Origin: Segatella copri
Lineage (GTDB): Bacteria; Bacteroidota; Bacteroidia; Bacteroidales; Bacteroidaceae
Length of the DNA stretch: 64,000 nt
Assembly: GCF_019249655.2 (NCBI RefSeq)
Contig: NZ_CP137557.1
Coordinates: 1,955,001-2,019,000 of the forward strand
Reading direction: 5' to 3'
Shown here: piece by piece, positions 25,156 through 35,149 of the stretch
Layout: every line of letters begins with the position of its first letter
Numbering within the stretch: position 1 is the first letter of the stretch
The notes under the pieces: generated by a model
Database searches by the model: none
The model's input: the letters and a program-made list of their open reading frames with translations, nothing else
Told to the model about the DNA's origin: nothing
Program-made: the position numbers and the translations under genes

Positions 25156-28100
25156 TTATTTTTTCATCACCAAATCAGCGAGCACGATGGCGGATTCCTT
25201 CTCATCCCTCGGTGCATCCTTTGACTTCCATGCCACGATGAAGCGGATTCGGGCAGCGGTTACCTTGTAACCTTTCAACTCCCATTTGCCTAGTTTCTCT
25301 TTCATCTTGATGGAGAGCTGGGCTATGTCTCTGCCTGTTGATGGGAGACAGAGGCAATGGTCGTGATAGGTTAGCGGCATACCGCTTCTCAGGCAAAGGA
25401 TAGCATCCTTGTGAGGCTTGGAGAAGCCCAGGTTTACATCCTTGTGTGAGAGCTGAAGTACTATTTCTTTGGGCTCATCGTAGGCTTGGGCATCATAGAG
25501 ATGCTGGGCACTTTTCAGACTGTCGAAGAGATTGCCGTTGGTGTGGATGGCAAGCGTACGCTTGGCACGGGTCATGCCCACATAGTATCGGCGCAGTATG
25601 TCATCTGTAGGATGCTCGGGATGGGTAATGAGCATCAGTACATGGTCGAACTCATGGCCTTTTGCCTTGTGGATGGTGCTGACCACGATGTCTGATTTCG
25701 AGATGTCACAGAAGTCTTCTACTGATGATTCGAACACGAACTCCCTCAGGTCGCTGTAGTACTTGGCACGATTGGTCTGCTCAAATATCTGTAGGCTGCG
25801 GCGCAGGTATGGCAATGCCTGGCTGGTGGCATACTTTTGGAATGTCTGCTGCTTAGCTGCTTCCCAAATATCATCAGGGATGATAGGGGATTTCGTCTCC
25901 TTGATGCCTTGGTCTATCTTCTTCAAGAAATATCTTACCTCTGCCAGATTCCAGAAGCGCAAGCCGTCCATTGATTGCACCAGCTTGGCCTTGATGCCAT
26001 GACTGTGAAGAAGAGCCAGCATGATGACAGCCTCCTCATTGGTCTGCGTGAGGATACTGATAGTTTCGTTCTTCTTGCGGGAAGAAGCATCGGCTTTTTT
26101 TGAAGCGTTACTTCTTAGTAATCGCGTAACATCTTCAAGAATAGGCTGATACATATAAACCTTTTTCTTCTGAATCTCGTATGGATGCTTCACGATTCTT
26201 ACCTCTCCATCTTCTTGACTCATGGAGATGATAGGGGTAGATTTGATTCGTTGGCGGATGTTACGGGCGAAGTCGTTGGCAGCATCCACAATATGGCGAA
26301 GGCTGCGGTAATTCTCGGTCATCTCAATGAAACGGCTGTGCTCTGTCTGGGTCAGTTCATAGAGATACTGTGAGTTGGAACCCCTAAACTCATAGATGTT
26401 CTGGTCATCATCGCCTACGGCTATCACCCTCATCTCTTCGTTGGCTTTCATCAGAGCAGAGACAAGGGCATAGTCATCCTTGCTCATGTCTTGCGCTTCG
26501 TCGATAACGAGTACGGTCTTGCTGATGCGATTGGGCTCCACTTCTCCATTGTTGATCATTTCGGCGGCTTGCTTAACTACATCTCCAGCCTCATCCAGAT
26601 TGCCAACTCTGCCCAGCAGGTCGAAGCAGTAAGAATGGAAGGTCTTGATTTCTACGAAATGGGCGGCATTGCCGATGAGTTGCATCAGTCGCTGCTTGAA
26701 CTCGGTAGCGGCTGCACGAGAGAAAGTGAGCATCAGGAGTTGTTCGTGCTTTACATCTTCCAACAGCAGGAGAGAGGCAAGCTTATGTACGAGCACACGT
26801 GTCTTGCCGCTGCCAGGACCGGCAGCGACTACGATGCAGCGGGACTCGTGGTCGTCGATGATTTCCTTCTGTCTTTTGGAGAGCATTCCGAAGAGTTGCT
26901 TATACTTCGAAGGTGTTACGTTGCGCTCTATCTCAGTCTCCCGGTTGCCCTTGAAGTACTTTGAGATGAAGCGATGATAGTCCATCTGGAAGTAATCCTG
27001 CACATATTGCAGGGCGGCGTCATAATCCCTTACCATCAGGTTGGCATATTCGCCCACGATGTGAATCTGCTGAATCTTCTGCTTGTAGAATTCATTGAGC
27101 ATGCGATAATCCTCCTGCTTATAGCGGAGTCGAAGTTCCTTGGTGCGTTTAATTGCCATCGCATTGTAGAGTACCAGGAATCCTCCTTCCAGCTTCATGG
27201 CTCCTATCTTGGAGAGATAGAGCAAGGCTTCCTCCACGTCTTCCAACTGCAGGGAAGAGAAGTCGGAAAAGAGTGACTGGTTGCTGGATTTCAGATCGTT
27301 CAGAAGTTCGACTACCGAGAATTGGAGAGGCTTCTCTTTTGAATTATCTGTTGAGACTGAGGCTTTTCCTAAACCTTTTTCTTCAGAAGGATTCTTTTCT
27401 TCAGAAGAGCTATTGTTGCTCTCTTCTGTTACAGTTTTACTTATTTCCTCAGCCAGGCTGTATAGTCTTTCGATGATGAATCGGCAAACCTCAATTCGTC
27501 TTTCGAATCGTTTGATGATGGTCTCTATGTCCTTGTCTCTTGTTACGATGAGATTGCGAACACCATCTTCCTTCTTGTGCGTATATCCCTTCACTGCCAG
27601 GAAGTATAGCAGTGTGCGGATTTTCTTTTCTGTTGAAGTAGCGATACCGTCATGTACGGCATTGTCATTAAGTTGTTTGTATGTGATATGCAGCGATTCA
27701 TCCGGGATATGTTCCAGAATGTATCTTTCCAGCTTGGCGAAGTTTTCCAGCATCTGCTGAGGCTTGCGTTGCTTGTCGCTGATGTCTTGCAGATAGGCAG
27801 AGATGTCACGGGTATCGGCAAGGATGCCTTCCTGTCGCATTCGATCAACGGAGGAGATGACGTCTCGCTTGCTGAGTCCTAGGATGTCGGCGAGGTAATC
27901 GATGCGAGATTCTGCCTCGCTATCCTGTGCCTTGGCTATATGCTTCTGGGTGATGAGCGACTTGATGATGCGGATGGCATTCTGCATCTCATCTTCCGAG
28001 AACAGGGGTGATTCGGTGAGGCGCAGTCTTGCCTCGTCCATGTTCTTGACGGTGATACCTGTGGCATAGACGTGCGGAATGTTGTTGCCACGCTCTATGT

Positions 28101-30249
28101 ATCCGCTCTGTTCTAGAGCGGATAGGGCGGTGCGGACACGGGTTTCTATGTCGGATACCGAGTCATCCCAACCGGCTTGGCGGGCTATCTCCAGTGCCGA
28201 ACAACTTACGTGTGGACGCTGCTTGGTAAAATCCTTAATGGCTTTCCATACCTGTTGTATCTCGCTGATGCTCAGTTTGGTTTGGTTGAGCAGGATGAAG
28301 TGCTTGTCTAAGTCCTCGTCACTATAGAGTACATAGCATTTGGCATTGAGGTGTGGATCTCTTCCTGCACGTCCTGCCTCCTGTACATAGTTCTCCAGAG
28401 AGTCGGAGATGTCGTAGTGGATAACCAGCCCCACATCGCTCTTATCTACTCCCATGCCGAAGGCGGAGGTGGCAACGATGATTCTAACCTTATCGCTCAT
28501 GAAGGCATCCTGATTGTGTATCTTCTCATCGGCATCCATCTTGCCATTATAGGGCAGGGCGGATATGCCGTCACGTGTCAGTTTTTGGGCGAGTTCCCGG
28601 GTTCGCTTGGTGCGGGATACGTAGATGATGGTAGGGCAATCAGCCTGCTCTACCAGCGAGCGCAGGAGATTGTATTTGTTGCCGTCACTATCTACGTGGA
28701 TAACGGAATAGTGCAGGTTGGTACGTGAGGCTGATGAGGCGAAGAGCAGGAGGTCGGTGCCCAGCCAATGCTTGAAATAGTCGCAGATGTCCTGCACCAC
28801 CTTCTGTTTTGCAGTGGCGGTGAAGCAAGATACGGGTATCAGGGTTTGACCATGGTTGCGGGCCATTGCATCCTTGCCAAACTTGCGTTCCTGATATTCC
28901 TTGATAAATTTGCCGATGTATAGGTAATCCACACGGAAGTCTTGTCCCCATGCAGAGAAGCAGTGGGCTTCGTCAATGACGAATCTCACCACATGCCGTG
29001 CCATCAGGATGCGCTCGATGGTTTTGGAGCGCAACATCTCTGGTGCTATATATAATAAGGTGGCATCTCCGCTCTGTACTCGTTCGATGGCTAGGGAGCG
29101 GGAGATAGGGTCGAGGAGACCATTGATGGTTACGGCATCGGTGAAGCCGCGGTCAGCGAGGTTATCTACCTGGTCTTTCATCAATGATTGCAAAGGCGAG
29201 ATAACCACGGTGAGTCCATGTATGGTTCTGCCATCCATCAGGGCTGGCAACTGGAAGGTGAGTGACTTGCCGCCACCCGTAGGAAATATCGCCAATAATG
29301 ACTTACCATCCACTGCTGCCTGCGATGCCTGTTCCTGCAGCGGTTCGCCGTCATAGGTACGGAAGGCATCATAGCCAAAGAGCTGTTTCAGGTTGTGATG
29401 AATGTCGAGCATGCGGTTGCAATACTCGCAGCCATCGGTGCATTGAGTATGGCAGAGCATATAGATGATATGTTCTACTTCGGGATAATGGCAGAGTACC
29501 CAACCTGGGGTTACAGATTGGTAATCGTCTGTGCCTATGAGAGCCAAGGCGTATGCCAAGCCGCAAGGCGACTGGGCTGCAAGAGCCGGAATGTCGGCAT
29601 GGGCGCAAATATGATTCTTGTATTCAGAAAGAATGTATTCTGAAACTTCTATGATTGCATGATCCGATATGGTATCAGCTGATATGGTATCGGTTGATAT
29701 AGTATCTTCCGTGTCGATGGCTCCCACATACATCAAGAATCCTCTGAATTCCTCTTCATGCTGGAGCAGCAAGGTGAAGATTTTCCTCTTCCTTTCTGAT
29801 AATTGATTCCATGCAGCGATTTCATCCATCAACAGCTCCTTGGCTTTCTCGCAGTCATTTACAGGATTGTTCATCTGCTCGCTCATCAGTTTGTCGTCCT
29901 TTACAAGATGATGGTATGGGCGCTTGGGGAAGAGGAGTGGGGAGAGATAGAGGGTATCTATCAGTATGCCGTTGAGTTGGAGATAGCGGGCATCGTGATG
30001 AATGAGGTTATGGCCGCAGATATAGTCAACCTTTCTTTCCTGCAGGAACTTGTTCAGTGCCGTCTGTGATGCTTGGTGAAAGGTAGCTCCATCATAACTT
30101 AATGCCCCGATATCATGTATTTTATGGTCTTTCAGTCCCACTTCGGTATCTACGAAGGCAATATTTCTGCTTCTGGCATCTTTCTTCTTGATGTCAGAGC
30201 TTACGCTAAGATTGTTCTTCCTTCCAAAGAGGCGACTGAATATTGACAT
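25156..30249 (-). CDS. Exonuclease-RecQ-UvrD three-part helicase fusion
   Basis: A 1697-residue protein. Residues about 25-170 resemble a DEDD 3'-5' exonuclease (FVDTEVGLKDHKIHDIG, GHNLIHHDARYL). A Cys cluster (CTDGCEYC, about 275-287) precedes a RecQ helicase with Walker A K328 (FPTGGGKSLTFQ), an IDEAHCFSAWG box near residue 425 and the EAGRAGRDP motif, followed by winged-helix-like segments. The C-terminal third is a UvrD/Rep-type superfamily 1 helicase with Walker A K1149 (AAGPGSGKTRVL), IDEAQDM near 1250, GDDDQNIYEFRG and STIHKAKGHEFDHV. All catalytic motifs look intact. It probably unwinds and trims DNA in repair or recombination; a role in defence against foreign DNA is possible but unproven. 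It is monocistronic with its own promoter. Confidence 0.9.
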   Translation of the reverse strand: MSIFSRLFGRKNNLSVSSDIKKKDARSRNIAFVDTEVGLKDHKIHDIGALSYDGATFHQASQTALNKFLQERKVDYICGHNLIHHDARYLQLNGILIDTLYLSPLLFPKRPYHHLVKDDKLMSEQMNNPVNDCEKAKELLMDEIAAWNQLSERKRKIFTLLLQHEEEFRGFLMYVGAIDTEDTISTDTISADTISDHAIIEVSEYILSEYKNHICAHADIPALAAQSPCGLAYALALIGTDDYQSVTPGWVLCHYPEVEHIIYMLCHTQCTDGCEYCNRMLDIHHNLKQLFGYDAFRTYDGEPLQEQASQAAVDGKSLLAIFPTGGGKSLTFQLPALMDGRTIHGLTVVISPLQSLMKDQVDNLADRGFTDAVTINGLLDPISRSLAIERVQSGDATLLYIAPEMLRSKTIERILMARHVVRFVIDEAHCFSAWGQDFRVDYLYIGKFIKEYQERKFGKDAMARNHGQTLIPVSCFTATAKQKVVQDICDYFKHWLGTDLLLFASSASRTNLHYSVIHVDSDGNKYNLLRSLVEQADCPTIIYVSRTKRTRELAQKLTRDGISALPYNGKMDADEKIHNQDAFMSDKVRIIVATSAFGMGVDKSDVGLVIHYDISDSLENYVQEAGRAGRDPHLNAKCYVLYSDEDLDKHFILLNQTKLSISEIQQVWKAIKDFTKQRPHVSCSALEIARQAGWDDSVSDIETRVRTALSALEQSGYIERGNNIPHVYATGITVKNMDEARLRLTESPLFSEDEMQNAIRIIKSLITQKHIAKAQDSEAESRIDYLADILGLSKRDVISSVDRMRQEGILADTRDISAYLQDISDKQRKPQQMLENFAKLERYILEHIPDESLHITYKQLNDNAVHDGIATSTEKKIRTLLYFLAVKGYTHKKEDGVRNLIVTRDKDIETIIKRFERRIEVCRFIIERLYSLAEEISKTVTEESNNSSSEEKNPSEEKGLGKASVSTDNSKEKPLQFSVVELLNDLKSSNQSLFSDFSSLQLEDVEEALLYLSKIGAMKLEGGFLVLYNAMAIKRTKELRLRYKQEDYRMLNEFYKQKIQQIHIVGEYANLMVRDYDAALQYVQDYFQMDYHRFISKYFKGNRETEIERNVTPSKYKQLFGMLSKRQKEIIDDHESRCIVVAAGPGSGKTRVLVHKLASLLLLEDVKHEQLLMLTFSRAAATEFKQRLMQLIGNAAHFVEIKTFHSYCFDLLGRVGNLDEAGDVVKQAAEMINNGEVEPNRISKTVLVIDEAQDMSKDDYALVSALMKANEEMRVIAVGDDDQNIYEFRGSNSQYLYELTQTEHSRFIEMTENYRSLRHIVDAANDFARNIRQRIKSTPIISMSQEDGEVRIVKHPYEIQKKKVYMYQPILEDVTRLLRSNASKKADASSRKKNETISILTQTNEEAVIMLALLHSHGIKAKLVQSMDGLRFWNLAEVRYFLKKIDQGIKETKSPIIPDDIWEAAKQQTFQKYATSQALPYLRRSLQIFEQTNRAKYYSDLREFVFESSVEDFCDISKSDIVVSTIHKAKGHEFDHVLMLITHPEHPTDDILRRYYVGMTRAKRTLAIHTNGNLFDSLKSAQHLYDAQAYDEPKEIVLQLSHKDVNLGFSKPHKDAILCLRSGMPLTYHDHCLCLPSTGRDIAQLSIKMKEKLGKWELKGYKVTAARIRFIVAWKSKDAPRDEKESAIVLADLVMKK

Positions 30250-30275
30250 AATCTTTGATGTTTATATTTCCACCG

Positions 30276-30307
30276 CAAATTTACAATTAATATTTGATAT
30301 ATGCAAA
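30276..30307 (-). promoter_or_regulatory. Promoter of the helicase fusion gene
   Basis: Read on the minus strand: TTTG (30307-30304), a 20-bp spacer, TAAATTTG (30283-30276). This fits TTTG-N20-TAnnTTTG and sits 27 bp before the start codon. Confidence 0.75.
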
Positions 30308-30385
30308 TAATCAAGTGCTTTTATGTTCTTTGAAAGCTGTTTTTATACAATCCCAAGAGGCTTACGAGGATATCTTCAAGGCAGA

Positions 30386-30943
30386 TTAATATGCTCCTAA
30401 AACCCTCCAGTCGTCTATGAGTTTGAACAGGCGGGGCATGGCTGGCTTGTAACTGTCGGGATAGGTGAGGGAATAGACGAAGAGTATTCTGCCACTCTTG
30501 ATGAATTTATCGTAATGACTGTAGCCATCTACTCTTACTCCGTTTTCATAGACAGGACCGGAGAGGATGAATGCTTTATTCGATGCCTGCATCGTCCGCT
30601 CCGAATGAAGCTTCTGGGCTAGAGAATCGGCACAAGCCTGGAGGGTGTTGCTATAGTTGGGGGTAACGTAACTCTCCAGGATGATATTGGCATGATTGGT
30701 GAATGAGAAGCGGGCATAGCCCTGGTATCCCGATACCGAAGTATCCTCCTGCTGGAAGAAGCAAGGATACTTGACAACGTAGCCGAAGTCCGGATCATTG
30801 TATTCCTTCATAGGCGCCATCTCTACCTTGGTCTTGAAATCCGCCATCGGTGTATGCTGCTCTTTCGTAACCTCATGATGATAGTTGATGATGAAGTTTA
30901 CCATCATCAGCAAGACAACTGCTATCAAAAAAATCTTCTTCAT
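30386..30943 (-). CDS. Membrane-anchored hypothetical protein, 185 aa
   Basis: From the ATG at 30943 the protein starts MKKIFLIAVVLLMMVNFI, a signal anchor or uncleaved signal peptide; the longer frame to 31036 is unlikely because the hydrophobic segment would be internal. The rest is a periplasmic domain with YVVKYPCFFQQ, a pattern seen in small Bacteroidota envelope proteins of unknown role. The preceding gene on the same strand encodes a membrane-anchored regulator ending about 100 bp before it, so they may form one unit. A -7-like box (TACCTTTG on the minus strand, near 30979-30986) suggests it also has its own promoter. Confidence 0.65.
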   Translation of the reverse strand: MKKIFLIAVVLLMMVNFIINYHHEVTKEQHTPMADFKTKVEMAPMKEYNDPDFGYVVKYPCFFQQEDTSVSGYQGYARFSFTNHANIILESYVTPNYSNTLQACADSLAQKLHSERTMQASNKAFILSGPVYENGVRVDGYSHYDKFIKSGRILFVYSLTYPDSYKPAMPRLFKLIDDWRVLGAY

Positions 30944-31044
30944 ATCTTTGCTCTTTTGCTCCTTTTGTATTTTTGCTGCAAAGGTATGAAGAAGATGGGA
31001 AACTGCCAAATAATAAGTATGACATTTGACTGACATTTCTGAAC

Positions 31045-31818
31045 TTATCTGATTATCAGTCGGTAAGACTTGCCTCTTTCCGATTCAATCATGAGGTTGC
31101 TATTCTGCTCAATCACCGGTTTGATACGGCGAATCAAGGTATAGAGCGTTTCGCTGGCATCCGGTTTCTTGGGCCAAAGAGCATCACAAATCTCCTGTTT
31201 GGAGAGTTGATGATGCATATTGTTGAAGAAGAGTTGCATCAGCTGGTGCTGCATCGGAGTAAACTTGATGGCTTGTCCGCTTTCCTGATTGTAGAAGGAA
31301 TCCTCGTCTTGAGAATAGCACATGGTGCCGAACATATCAGCCTCATGATTCCAGGGTTGTTTTCTGCGATGATAGTATAGCGATGCAATAGCCCAAATCA
31401 TAGCCATGAGAGTAAGCGTCAAAGATGTCCGCTGGTTGCTCATACTCAAAACATCTGCCATCGAACAGTTAGCATAACTTTGGATAGAATGCTCGTTGAG
31501 AAGCATCTCTTTGCTGCTGAGCAGGTTGGTGCTATTTACCAACTGGGAATTGTTCTTCCCTCTTCTTCTGTCTTCCATCACATAGCAGAGATTACTGGTC
31601 GACTTCAGCAGGTCGATGCTGAGATGTGAGCGGTAGCTCTGGATGGTATCAGGCGTAATCCATTGATATTTATTTTCCTGAAGAGTCAGAGCCAAAGCTT
31701 TGTTCATATCTTGTACAATGGCATACTGTGCCTTGCGGTAGTTGCTCACGCTGGAGAATGCCGCAGACATCACAAGGATGGCGAAGATGAGGATGGAATG
31801 ATATGCTTTCAGTTTCAT
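31045..31818 (-). CDS. Membrane-bound one-component regulator with C-terminal winged helix
   Basis: A 257-residue protein with two hydrophobic helices (about 6-24 and 131-149). Between them lies a periplasmic domain of about 105 residues with two or more cysteines; after them a linker, then an OmpR/PhoB-like winged helix (about 185-257: FTPMQHQLMQLFFNNMHHQL, KQEICDALWP, LYTLIRRIKPVIEQN, SERGKSYRLI). It resembles CadC/ToxR turned round: DNA-binding at the C-terminus. It likely senses an envelope cue and controls nearby genes. It diverges from an outer-membrane barrel (32013), the most obvious target. Confidence 0.75.
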   Translation of the reverse strand: MKLKAYHSILIFAILVMSAAFSSVSNYRKAQYAIVQDMNKALALTLQENKYQWITPDTIQSYRSHLSIDLLKSTSNLCYVMEDRRRGKNNSQLVNSTNLLSSKEMLLNEHSIQSYANCSMADVLSMSNQRTSLTLTLMAMIWAIASLYYHRRKQPWNHEADMFGTMCYSQDEDSFYNQESGQAIKFTPMQHQLMQLFFNNMHHQLSKQEICDALWPKKPDASETLYTLIRRIKPVIEQNSNLMIESERGKSYRLIIR

Positions 31819-31976
31819 ATTATCTATTCTGTTTAAATGATATACTGTTTAAAGATTCAAATGCAAAAGTACAGAAATTCTATGAAAGATGGTATAAAAC
31901 TAGATATAATATTCGTTAATTGATAAATGTCAGACTCATGTCAGCCATATTTTTCGCTTCGGTCTTCTCTTTTTGA

Positions 31977-31984
31977 TACCTTTG
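31977..31984 (+). promoter_or_regulatory. -7 box (TACCTTTG) of the 32013 barrel gene
   Basis: TACCTTTG lies 28 bp before the ATG at 32013. TTTTCG near 31951 is at the right distance for a weak -33 element. Confidence 0.55.
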
Positions 31985-32012
31985 CAGCAGAAAACAAGTT
32001 TTAGAAAAGTAT

Positions 32013-34118
32013 ATGATGACAATGAAGAAAAGTAAATTGTTAACAGCTATGGTGATGCTGTGGGCATTGATCTCTTGTGTAGAAATACGTGCCCAGGAGA
32101 TCCAGAAGGTATCGAATGATTCTATAGCCTTGCAAGAGGTTGTTGTGAAGGCGGCACGAGTAGTCAACAAGGAAGATGGCAAGTTGATATTCCCAAGCGA
32201 TATTCAGAAGCAGCGTTCTTTTTCTGGCTTTTCGCTTTTGGGAAAGTTAGCTTTGCCTCATATCAGGGTTGATGAGGCTGGCCGTTCCATTTCTGCTACC
32301 GATCATAAGGGAGAAGTGCAGATTCGTATCAATGGCATTCTCGCCAATATGCATGACGTGCAGATGCTGGATGTAGCTTCTATTATGAGTGTAGATTATA
32401 TCGATAGCCCTGGCGTAAGATATGGTAAGAATATTGCATACGTGATAGATATTCATACCCGCAGGGCTTCATCGGGTGGCAGTTTGGGCTTCAACCTGAC
32501 TAATGCGCTAACTACCAAGCTCGGTTCGAACGATGTCTATGCATCTGTCAATAGGGGCAAGAGCCAATTGAATATTTTATATGAGCAGACTTATGTGGAT
32601 AATAAGGCATCCGAATATAATGAGGATGCTCAATATCTTCTACATGATGGTTCTGAGTATCAGATATCTCGAAAAATCATGAATGGGGCAACTCAAAATT
32701 ATGATAATACATTGCAGTTGAAGTATAATCTGGCTGATTCTGCCTTATATGTATTCCAGACAACGCTTACCACGGATTTCAGCAATCAGCCTTATACATC
32801 GAATGAGATGTGGTTTTCTGAATCTGGAAAGCCTGCGTATCCTGTTTACAGAACCAGCAAGGGTAGGGATTTTACTCCTGCTCTCGATTTGTATTTCTAT
32901 CATCAGTTGGGCAAGCATCAGTCTTTGTCGGCAGATGTTTTGGGTACTTATATCCACACCAAAGGAGCCTATTATGAAGGTGAGGGCGAACCCTATCAAT
33001 ATCAGGTAGATGGAAAGACCTATTCGCTCATAGCCGAGGCTATCTATGAAAACCGGTTGAAACCCTTTACTTTTTCTGCAGGAACCAACTTGAACTGGAA
33101 ATATATGGATAATCAGTATTTGGGTGATGTGGTTAGCGAGAATGGTATCCGTTCATTGGGTATTTATGGTTTTGCACAAATCAAGGGAAGTTTGGGGCAA
33201 TTCAAGGAAGGAACATCCCGTTTAACTTATGTAGCTGGCTTCGGGTTGAGTAATCAGACTTATCGACAGGGAGATGAGGAATTTAGTTTTTGGCTTTGTC
33301 GTCCGAAACTCACATTGGCTTATTGCTTGACATCTTCGTTTCAGATTCGCTTGGGAAGTGAATTATCACAGCATATTTCGCAGATAGCTATGATTTCGGA
33401 TACCCGTATTCGAAAGAACAGTATGGAATGGACTGTGGGTAATCCTTCGCTTAAGCCTAACAGTAGATATGAGAACTGGGTTGCGTTCTCTTTCAGTAAA
33501 CCAAGGATAAATACTGATTTTACCTTGAATTATCGCATCAATCGTCATTGTGATTTGGCGAAATACACCCGCACGGAAAATGATCAGTTTCTTTATTCCC
33601 AGACGAATCAGCCCCATTGTAATATGTTGTATCTTACGAATGATACCCGGTTTGACATTATTCCCGATCACCTTATATTATCTGTGAATGCAGGTATTTA
33701 CCGTTTTTTCAATAAGGGCGATGAGTACAGTCATTGTTATACCGCTTATAATTATGGTGGAACATTACAGGGATATTGGGGAAAATGGACTGTGATACTG
33801 TATGCTGATAACGGTTGGAACTTTATGGAGGGAGAGCACATCGGGCATAATCCTCCTTCATTGGCTGCCTCAGCCAGTTATCATATAGGTGATTTCGATT
33901 TTACGCTCTATATGCATAATCCGTTTATGGCTCATCCGAAATCCTATTCAGCAGAAATCGTCAACGCATTACTCCGTAAGCAGGTTTGTGGTTATGACAA
34001 TTCGGAAGGTAATTTGTTCCGTATCGGTGTTGCCTGGAATATCAATCGGGGAAAGGAATATCGTAAGATACAGCGGAATATCGAGAATAAGGAGCGCGAA
34101 ACGGGTATCTTAAAATAG
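32013..34118 (+). CDS. TonB-dependent-receptor-like outer-membrane barrel
   Basis: A 701-residue outer-membrane protein with signal peptide (about 1-27, ending EIRAQ), a short plug-like domain (about 40-155: LQEVVVKAARVVNKEDGKLI, IRINGILANMHDVQMLD, IMSVDYIDSPGVRYG) and a barrel. There is neither an STN nor a regulatory beta-sandwich domain. The C-terminus (NRGKEYRKIQRNIENKE) differs from the KYKGTGAG tail of the other barrels. Starts at codons 1, 2 and 4 are all Met; codon 4 (ATGAAG) could be used. It is divergent from the membrane-bound regulator at 31045, which may control it. Confidence 0.82.
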   Translation: MMTMKKSKLLTAMVMLWALISCVEIRAQEIQKVSNDSIALQEVVVKAARVVNKEDGKLIFPSDIQKQRSFSGFSLLGKLALPHIRVDEAGRSISATDHKGEVQIRINGILANMHDVQMLDVASIMSVDYIDSPGVRYGKNIAYVIDIHTRRASSGGSLGFNLTNALTTKLGSNDVYASVNRGKSQLNILYEQTYVDNKASEYNEDAQYLLHDGSEYQISRKIMNGATQNYDNTLQLKYNLADSALYVFQTTLTTDFSNQPYTSNEMWFSESGKPAYPVYRTSKGRDFTPALDLYFYHQLGKHQSLSADVLGTYIHTKGAYYEGEGEPYQYQVDGKTYSLIAEAIYENRLKPFTFSAGTNLNWKYMDNQYLGDVVSENGIRSLGIYGFAQIKGSLGQFKEGTSRLTYVAGFGLSNQTYRQGDEEFSFWLCRPKLTLAYCLTSSFQIRLGSELSQHISQIAMISDTRIRKNSMEWTVGNPSLKPNSRYENWVAFSFSKPRINTDFTLNYRINRHCDLAKYTRTENDQFLYSQTNQPHCNMLYLTNDTRFDIIPDHLILSVNAGIYRFFNKGDEYSHCYTAYNYGGTLQGYWGKWTVILYADNGWNFMEGEHIGHNPPSLAASASYHIGDFDFTLYMHNPFMAHPKSYSAEIVNALLRKQVCGYDNSEGNLFRIGVAWNINRGKEYRKIQRNIENKERETGILK

Positions 34119-34162
34119 GTGGCTTTGCTTTCTATATGGGTTGCATGGGCAACAGCCGGAAT

Positions 34163-35101
34163 TTATTTCTTCCCTTTATTGATGATATAAATTCCGGCAG
34201 TAGCCAATGCGCCTGCTATCAGATACTTCCAGTAGAAGGTTTCGCCAAGACAGAGGCAGGAGGTGATGGCTCCTACTACGGGGATGAGCGAATTGTATAT
34301 CGCTACCTTTCCTACGGGATTGCAGCTCAATAATTTGTTGTAGAGCGCGAAACTGATGGTTGAGATGGCAATGAGCAGCAGCAGAATCGTGATGCCCCAG
34401 AGGCTGATGACTGGCAGATAACCACCCATTAACAATGCAGGAATCAACAGCAAGGCTCCACCGATGCTCAGCGAATAACCGGTTCCTACGAAAACATCCA
34501 CCCTCTTGCTCAATCCTCGGGTCAGCAGGGAAGCACTGGCTCCACACAGGGCATTGAGGATAATCATACCATCGCCCAGGAATGTGAAACTTCCGCTTTC
34601 CTTTCCGCCAAGGTTCAGGGCAAGGATGCCCAGGAATCCGATGATGCAGCCCAATGCCTTTCGCCACGTCATCCTGTCGCTCTTGAAGAAGATGCAGGCA
34701 AGGATAACCACCGTGAAGACGCTCATCGAATTGAGTATCGCCGAACGTGCTCCAGCATTATGCGAGAGTCCGAAATAGAAAAAGGCATAATGAAGGGTGG
34801 TGTTGAGGAGTGAATAGAGGAGAAGGAACCAGACATTCTCTTGAACAGCTTTCTTCTTGAATCCGAATTCACGGTGTGAACTTCTGGCGATGGCAAGGAT
34901 GATGATGCCGGAGATGAAGAAGCGGATGCCAGCAAAAAGCATCTTGCTTCCGGTCATGTCTGCCGTAATCTGATATTCTTCCATTCCCATTTTGATCAAT
35001 GGGTAAGCCCATCCCCACGAGATAGCAGCCGTAAGGGCGAACAGGCTTACCCATACCGGGTGCTGAAATATACTCAGTGTATTTGTTTCTTTCTTTTCCA
35101 T
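34163..35101 (-). CDS. EamA/DMT-family transporter
   Basis: A 312-residue inner-membrane protein with about ten predicted helices in two EamA repeats (about 15-150 and 165-305). Visible marks include WGWAYPLIKMGM near the start of repeat 1, YSLLNTTLHYAFFYFGL, and IYNSLIPVVGAITSCLCLGE near the end of repeat 2. The family exports or imports small metabolites; the substrate cannot be told. It is convergent with the barrel gene at 32013, and its start is 48 bp after the stop of the pyridoxamine kinase gene on the same strand. Confidence 0.88.
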   Translation of the reverse strand: MEKKETNTLSIFQHPVWVSLFALTAAISWGWAYPLIKMGMEEYQITADMTGSKMLFAGIRFFISGIIILAIARSSHREFGFKKKAVQENVWFLLLYSLLNTTLHYAFFYFGLSHNAGARSAILNSMSVFTVVILACIFFKSDRMTWRKALGCIIGFLGILALNLGGKESGSFTFLGDGMIILNALCGASASLLTRGLSKRVDVFVGTGYSLSIGGALLLIPALLMGGYLPVISLWGITILLLLIAISTISFALYNKLLSCNPVGKVAIYNSLIPVVGAITSCLCLGETFYWKYLIAGALATAGIYIINKGKK

Positions 35102-35149
35102 TATAACTTAATTGATATTCCCTTGCTTCTGAGTTTGCTAAATGGCAAT

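Noticed and set aside
30944..31036. N-terminal extension of the 185-aa membrane protein
   Set aside because: It would bury the signal anchor inside the protein and overlaps a promoter-like box.
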